Source: Euperipatoides rowelli
Taxonomy: Eukaryota; Onychophora; Udeonychophora; Euonychophora; Peripatopsidae
Strand: one strand, 5' to 3'
Assembly: GCA_003024985.2 (NCBI GenBank)
Contig: PXIH01S0003109.1
DNA: 13,377 nucleotides
This document shows, in pieces, positions 8,504 through 13,377 of the stretch. Position 1 is the stretch's first letter, and each line of letters opens with the position of its first letter. The position numbers and the translations under genes are program-made. The notes below the pieces were generated by a model. The model saw nothing but the letters and a program-made list of their open reading frames with translations, was not told the DNA's origin and ran no database searches.

Positions 8504-8951
8504 AGGGACACTGTAATTCAAAACTGAATTAACCCTTAATGTCTCAGTTCTTTCTAACATAAAACTTACTCATGATAATGTCTTCTTGGATGAATTCAAA
8601 TCTAAGTTTTCTGCCAGGCTTTTGTTACTTGTGGTGGTGATATATATTTTTTAAGAGGTAGGGGTGGAATAAGTGTATAATGCACATAAAATATAAACCT
8701 TAATTTGTAAAAAAAAAAAAATCATAGACTGTAATATTATTGGCATTTACAATACATATCCATTCTAAAAAGGTTCAATTGACAAGTACTATAACCTTCA
8801 TATACTTTGTTGACATTGTTTCTTCTGTTGCTTTTATTGTTAGTATTTTTTACTTTAGGGTACATTTTATTTTTTATTATGTGATATCTAGTCAAATGTA
8901 TTAAATTTTGGTTTTTAACCTTTATAAAAAAAAAATTGCAATATTTTCCCT
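8504..8951. mobile_element. Candidate TTAA-type MITE (piggyBac/Kolobok-like ends)
   Basis: TTAA at 8500-8503 is followed by AGGGACACTGTA. TTAA at 8952-8955 is preceded on the same strand by a sequence whose reverse complement starts AGGGAAAATATT. Both ends thus show TTAA-AGGGA, with 8 of the first 11 terminal bases matching, and enclose 448 bp without a transposase frame. TTAA target sites with short GGG-starting inverted repeats are known for piggyBac and Kolobok superfamilies. Only the first five terminal bases match without a break, so chance is possible in such AT-rich DNA. A 73-codon minus frame (8737-8958) inside is not protein-like. Confidence 0.4.
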
Positions 8952-8952
8952 T

Positions 8953-8975
8953 TAACATAATACTGTATTATGTTA
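8953..8975. repeat. Perfect 23-bp palindrome, 11-bp arms
   Basis: TAACATAATAC and GTATTATGTTA flank a single central T at 8964. The palindrome overlaps the right TTAA of the candidate MITE. It could extrude as a cruciform or be the footprint of a nested insertion or excision. Confidence 0.7.
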
Positions 8976-9140
8976 TAGTATACTGTATGTAAAATTAATT
9001 TATTGTTTTGCTTTTTATTTGTAAATTATTAAAAAAATGAAAAAAATAAAAATAAAAAACCTTGCATCCAGTATGACGCTAAATATATTAAATAAAATAT
9101 GCAATCATTGAAAAAAAAAAAAATAATCTACCTGTTTCAN

Positions 9141-9191
9141 AGTCACACCTGTGTTAGAAAGATAGTCACACCTGTGTTAGAAAGATAGTCA
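9141..9191. repeat. 51-bp repeat, copy 1: two 23-bp units plus 5 bp
   Basis: The unit AGTCACACCTGTGTTAGAAA + GAT is repeated twice, then AGTCA. It begins immediately after the N at 9140 and is identical to 11901-11951, which ends immediately before the N at 11952. The block 9141-11951 therefore begins and ends with the same 51 bases. Confidence 0.9.
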
Positions 9192-11220
9192 ATGTTTATG
9201 TACCCAAAATTATAGACTCATTTTTCTGAGCATGTATATAGCCAAGAAATTCATTCAATGATTCTAAATATATTTTTGAATTCAGTGGTCTATATAAGAG
9301 ACAAAGTATCACTTGGATTGCACACTGGTAGTAACAATTTTATCCTCATTGTGTCAAAAGCATTGAAAACAGGTAGGTTAGACATTATTTAAAAATTTAA
9401 TTCCTTATTCAAATATAAAACTAGTCAACCTCCTATTTCCTTACTAAATCATAAATATTGTAATTAACATCACTAGCCATTACAGGTTAGGATCTTAAAT
9501 AAAGAGAAAATTTATAAGTGTATATAGTGCACATTCTATGTATTTTTTTAATGTTGATAATAAACGCAATAATAAAGTCTTAGCCTAAACCTGTTATTTT
9601 TTATATCACAACTAACAAAAGAAGCCACCTAGTAGCTTATACAAATAAGTTTTAAAATATATCAGGCTGTTTCTGGGATAATTAGAGCTCCATAAATTGC
9701 TTATATATTTGGACAGCAAACTTCTGAACTTCTTTTACCCTATATTTTCAAAATTTCATCCTGAGGGCAGAGAAGGTTATAGGGAGCCCAAAATAGCCTG
9801 TTGGATCTGATTTAGCATGACTTTAAAGTAAATCGAACATCATTGCACTAGGAGGAGTGGTTGAGGAGTAGCAGTTACCAATATACATACATTTCTACAC
9901 TTTTATTATGTAGATATTAAGTTACATATACACTACTTAAAATGCAAATTTAAACAGTTGTATGAAAATGGGGAGGGGGGCATCTAAGTCCTTACTCCTA
10001 ATATGCCCTTCAACTGACATTGTTTAATGAAGTTCTGTTTATAACCAATACTGTTGCTGTTCTTTTGTAGTCAGTTGGATACCTTATTTTTAATTAAAAC
10101 AATTTATTTCCAGTCTCAAAGTCTACAGGTTTGCTAACTGTAAATGTCCATTGAGATTCTAGAATAAAACAGACAGCAATCAATACCCCCGGGCCTAATC
10201 AATCGGATTACATCTATTGCTGATCATTTTGTTTTATAATTACATTCTTACTTGACAAACAACATCAGCACTTGGATTTTTAGCATTACAAATAGCAGTG
10301 GGGACAATATTACCTCACTAGAATAATGATTATTCTTGTTTCATCATTTATTATTGGCTAATCAGGTTTTTCTATAGAATTAAAGATGGTGAATTTTATC
10401 TGTAAAATGGTATAAAGTGATAAATAACGTGATTCTTTAGATGAAACACAAAATTTCATTTTATTTCCCCTCAAATTTATAATTTTTAAAATAAAGCATC
10501 AAACTAATTCAGTACTATAGATTTGACAAATTAATGCAACATTGACGTATAGATTATAAAACAAAATGGCTGAACACAATTTAAAATGTTAAATTAAAAA
10601 CAACCTTTAGATGTTAAAATATATTTTTAAACATATTTTTTTGCTCAAAATTCTAAATTTATAAATGATTTGACAACACTAAACAAATCATATTGTTTAT
10701 ATTATTATTTGAATATGCTACTTTTATAAACAAAACGTTAAATTATACTATTTTATACTTTTTATTCTAGTTGTTATTTTTTACCACAGATTATGAGGTA
10801 CACTTTCGGTAAAGGACTGGCTATTGTATAAATAAATAAGTTTTAAAAATACAAATGTTAAAAACCACATATTTAGCAGTAAAATTGTTATTACTTTAAC
10901 ATTGATATGCATATGATGGGGCTGAAATAAATGCAGAAACGTTTATTAGGCTTAACTAGATGACTATCACTGATGAATAGTTGGGGAAATGGGAATTATG
11001 AAATACACATTAATATTCATACAGCTAGAGTAAATCAAGATAAGTCTAATATAAGAACTAAATAAGAGGAAATATCACTGGTCTAGGGTAGGGAAGAGAA
11101 AATAATACAATCTGTACTTCTAGAAGAATTCATGGTAATCATGAGATAGAGAAAGAGAGAAGGGGGTGGGTTTGATTAATTATTTGAACTTCTTAAAAGT
11201 GAATCTAATTTTAAATATTT
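9192..11220. other. Two kilobases of AT-rich spacer, no gene seen
   Basis: Scanning both strands gave no RT, transposase, tRNA or conserved protein pattern. There are only homopolymers, a GGGGAGGGGGG patch near 9970, and a CCCCCGGG near 10186-10194. It has no recognisable repeat family, so it could be genuine intergenic or intronic DNA. Confidence 0.5.
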
Positions 11221-11278
11221 TAGCACTTTGAATCAGATTTATAATTACTAGACTTAATTGATAAAGCAAAATGGTTTA

Positions 11279-11355
11279 ACTTATTGTTTTATTTTGTTTA
11301 AATATTGTGGAAGGGAGTTGAAGAGGCTTTTACCTCTAATGTTGTTTTATTAAAC
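11279..11355 (-). mobile_element. Possible LINE C-terminal fragment
   Basis: On the minus strand about 20 residues read NNIRGKSLFNSLPQYLNKIKQ-like before a stop near 11279. They resemble the RG-KLFNSLP-YLR motif near the C-terminus of some LINE proteins. The match is short and is not extended convincingly on either side. It is a different sub-type from the LINE at 7147-8351. Confidence 0.35.
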
Positions 11356-11432
11356 TAGAATACATTTTCTTACTAATAATCTAGAATTAAATGGTTTAAT
11401 TCAATTTTTATGCTCAAAAAATTAAAAAAATA

Positions 11433-11499
11433 AGTAGAGTAGTAGGATGCTATGAAACACTCTGCAATAGGTTCACATTTTATCCATTACATTTTTTTT
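11433..11499. repeat. 67-bp direct repeat, copy 2
   Basis: Exact copy of 8285-8351. Here it continues at 11500 into the LINE endonuclease and linker region, its natural neighbour on the 5' side of the protein. On the other side it abuts unrelated AT-rich sequence at 11432. Confidence 0.9.
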
Positions 11500-11900
11500 C
11501 TCTGTAATTGGTTTTTTGATAGTTTTTTTAATGGGTCATTGTTATCAAGAGTATTTAATATATAATTGGTGAACAAATTTACCATTTCAACCAAACTATT
11601 CAATAGGGACAAATTGTGCCATGGCATACCCTTTAGTTAAACAAGAATTATCTTCATTACATTTTTTGAAGCATCTAGTTATATGATATTTTTTTATTGA
11701 TTTTGGTAATGAATGATAAATCCAAGTGTCATGACATCATAAGATGATCGCCAAAACCATTTGACATTTGGAGTAGATTATTCTTGTATTATCAGTTATT
11801 ATATGATCTAAGAGTTTGGAAGAAATGCTGGATATTCATATCGGATGTACACAATAAACTGTTTCTTAGAGAATTCATTCAACAAACTTTTATATCTCTA
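11433..11900 (-). mobile_element. LINE endonuclease C-terminus and linker, detached from its RT
   Basis: The minus strand reads LLDHIITDNTRIIY at 11771-11814, matching the family pattern T-IDHIYTN of apurinic-like LINE endonucleases. Then come CHDTWIYHSLPKSIKKYHIT (the SDHLPI end of the domain), FKKCNEDN, and the linker pattern LLNSLVEMVNLFTNYI, TLDNND, PLKKLSKN, where the family has '-aPLKK-'. Next are the first RT residues, shared with 8285-8351. Frame changes and a TGA just before CHD show decay. This is the expected upstream half of the element at 6980-8351, on the same strand, but 3.1 kb of other sequence separates them. No endonuclease N-terminus, ORF1 or 5' end is visible beyond 11900. 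Confidence 0.7.
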
Positions 11901-11951
11901 AGTCACACCTGTGTTAGAAAGATAGTCACACCTGTGTTAGAAAGATAGTCA
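11901..11951. repeat. 51-bp repeat, copy 2
   Basis: Identical to 9141-9191; it ends flush at the N at 11952, where the microsatellite block begins. Confidence 0.9.
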
Positions 11952-11952
11952 N

Positions 11953-12421
11953 CTCTCTATATATAGCTATCTCTCTATATATCTCTATCTCTATATATCT
12001 CTATCTCTCTATATATCTCTATCTCCCAATATATCTCTATCTCCCTATATATTTCTATCTATATATAAATCTTTATCTCTCTCTATATATATCTATATAT
12101 CTATATCTCTACCTTGCTATATATCTATATCTCACTACCTCTCTCTCCTATCTTTATATATCTCTCTCTCTCTTTATCTCTACTCTCTCAAGCTACCTCT
12201 CTCTCTACCTATATTTCTCTACCTTTCTCTATCTTTCACTCTCTCTATCCCACTCTATCTCTATCTCTCTATATTTCTTTCTCTCTCTATCTTTCTCTAT
12301 CTCATTCTATTTCTCTCTATCTGTATCTACCTGTCACTGCCTCTCTCTATCTCTATCTGTCTCAATCTTTCTCTGCATATCTCTCCATCTCTCTCCATAT
12401 CTGTCTATCTATCTATCTATC
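11953..12421. repeat. Pyrimidine-rich (CT/TATC) microsatellite
   Basis: This is a compound array of TCTC, TATATC, CTAT and CTCT words, ending in TCTATCTATCTATCTATC. It fills the whole block between the Ns at 11952 and 12422. An apparent 103-codon + frame (12114-12425), rich in Ser, Leu, Tyr and Ile, is only the translation of the repeat. Strand asymmetry (C and T on +, A and G on -) could favour triplex DNA in the pure CT parts. Confidence 0.9.
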
Positions 12422-12422
12422 N

Positions 12423-12543
12423 TAAGTTTTCTGATTTGAAACTTTAGCCGCCCCTCCCTTAACTTCCACAATAATGAGAACATAAAAGGAAACTAAATAT
12501 TTTTGATAATCAGATGAGAATTTCTGTCCATTATTATATTTTT
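12423..12543. other. Unique flank of minisatellite array 2
   Basis: Short non-repetitive sequence with a CCGCCCCTCCC patch leads from the N at 12422 into the minisatellite. No gene is visible. Confidence 0.4.
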
Positions 12544-13377
12544 TCCATTAAAATAAGTAAATTAAACTGTTTTTTATTACTAAAAATATTTTTGCCATTA
12601 CAAAAAATAAATAAAAATGTATATTTTATTTCAAATAGTATTTTTGCCATTATAATAAATAAATCAATTTGTATACTTTATTTTATTTCAAATTTCTTTG
12701 CCATTACAATAAATAAATCAAATCATACTGTATACTTTATTTCAAATAATATTTTTGCCATTGTAATAAATAAATCAAATTGTACACTTTATTTTAAATA
12801 GTATTTTTGCCATTATAATAATAAATCAAATTGTATGCTTTATTTCAAATAATATTTTTGCCATTATAATAAATCAATCAAATTGTATACTATATTTTAA
12901 ATAGTATTTTTGTCATTATAATAAATAAATCAAATTTTATACTTTATTTCAAATAGAATTTTTGCCATTGTAATAAATAAATCAAATTTGCACTTCATTT
13001 TAAATAGTATTTTTGCCATTATAATAAATAAATCAAATTGTGCACTTTATTTTAAATAATATTTTTGCCATTATAATAAATAAATCAAATTGTATACTTT
13101 ATTTTAGATAGTATTTTTGCCATTATAATAAATAAATCAAATTGTATACTTTATTTCAAATAATATTTTTGCCATTATAATAAATCAATCAAATTGTGCA
13201 CTTTATTTTAAATAATATTTTTACCATTATAATAAACAAATCAAATTGTATACTTTATTTTAATAATACTTTTGCCATTATAATAAACAAATCAAATTGT
13301 ATACTTTATTTTAAATAATATTTTTGCCATTACAATAAATAAATCAAATTGTATACTTTATTTTAAATAATATTTTT
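12544..13377. repeat. 52-bp minisatellite, array 2 (uniform, open-ended)
   Basis: About 16 units run head to tail to the window's end. The TGCCATT core recurs at 13066, 13118, 13170, 13222 (ACC variant), 13273 and 13325, a 51-52 base period. Units at the left edge (12544-12700) are most diverged and those further right are nearly identical, as expected when an array is homogenised from the inside. Each unit holds AATAAA and a GTATAC palindrome. The 95-codon open frame at 12514-12801 is a by-product of the repeat. Confidence 0.92.

Noticed and set aside
8737-8958. 73-codon - frame rich in Lys and Asn
   Set aside because: It lies within the candidate MITE and reflects A-rich minus-strand composition; no domain is seen.
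9141-9191. CRISPR-like repeat (23-bp unit repeated)
   Set aside because: The two units are directly adjacent with no spacers, in an animal-type sequence; it is a short tandem repeat.
12114-12425. 103-codon open frame on + strand
   Set aside because: It is the translation of the CT/TATC microsatellite; composition is only Ser, Leu, Tyr, Ile and similar residues.
12514-12801. 95-codon open frame on + strand
   Set aside because: It mostly overlaps the 52-bp minisatellite and shows its repeat as recurring YFISN-FAI-INKS blocks. The unit is not a multiple of three, so the frame is a chance product of AT-rich units.

Overview
This window reads as non-coding, AT-rich animal nuclear DNA. It has long AT-rich spacers, homopolymer tracts, micro- and minisatellites, tRNA-derived elements and decayed non-LTR retrotransposons (LINEs), and no intact gene. 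The mix of LINE remnants, SINE-like tRNA elements, a TATC/CT microsatellite and a 52-bp minisatellite suggests an invertebrate such as a mollusc, but nothing here fixes the taxon. Nine single Ns (2269, 2768, 3834, 5494, 6043, 8354, 9140, 11952, 12422) divide it into ten sequence blocks and behave like unsized assembly gaps.

Layout. Bases 1-2268 are spacer with a tRNA-like element (383-450), a weaker one (1239-1280) and a 22-bp minisatellite (1646-1826). Bases 2270-3065 are spacer with a degenerate 54-bp duplication. Bases 3042-3598 hold the C-terminal part of a LINE reverse transcriptase on the + strand, followed at 3755-3851 by the last residues of a second one. Bases 3852-5459 are spacer. 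Bases 5495-6042 are a 52-bp-family minisatellite bounded by two Ns, and a long interrupted G run follows it (6094-6138).

On the minus strand, 6980-8351 carries the reverse transcriptase and 3' end of another LINE. Its upstream part (end of the endonuclease, linker, start of the RT) lies at 11433-11900, about 3.1 kb away. In between are a candidate TTAA-type MITE (8504-8951), about 2 kb of featureless spacer, and a possible third LINE C-terminus (11279-11355). A CT/TATC microsatellite (11953-12421) and a second, more uniform array of the 52-bp minisatellite (12544-13377, running off the window) close the region.

No working gene set or new biological system can be supported. The most informative structure is a set of exact duplications touching the Ns: 34 bp at 5460/6044, 67 bp at 8285/11433 and 51 bp at 9141/11901. 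The last two and the split LINE are all explained if block 11433-11951 really follows 8351 and precedes 9192. That means either a misordered assembly or a 2,760-bp tandem or circular unit.
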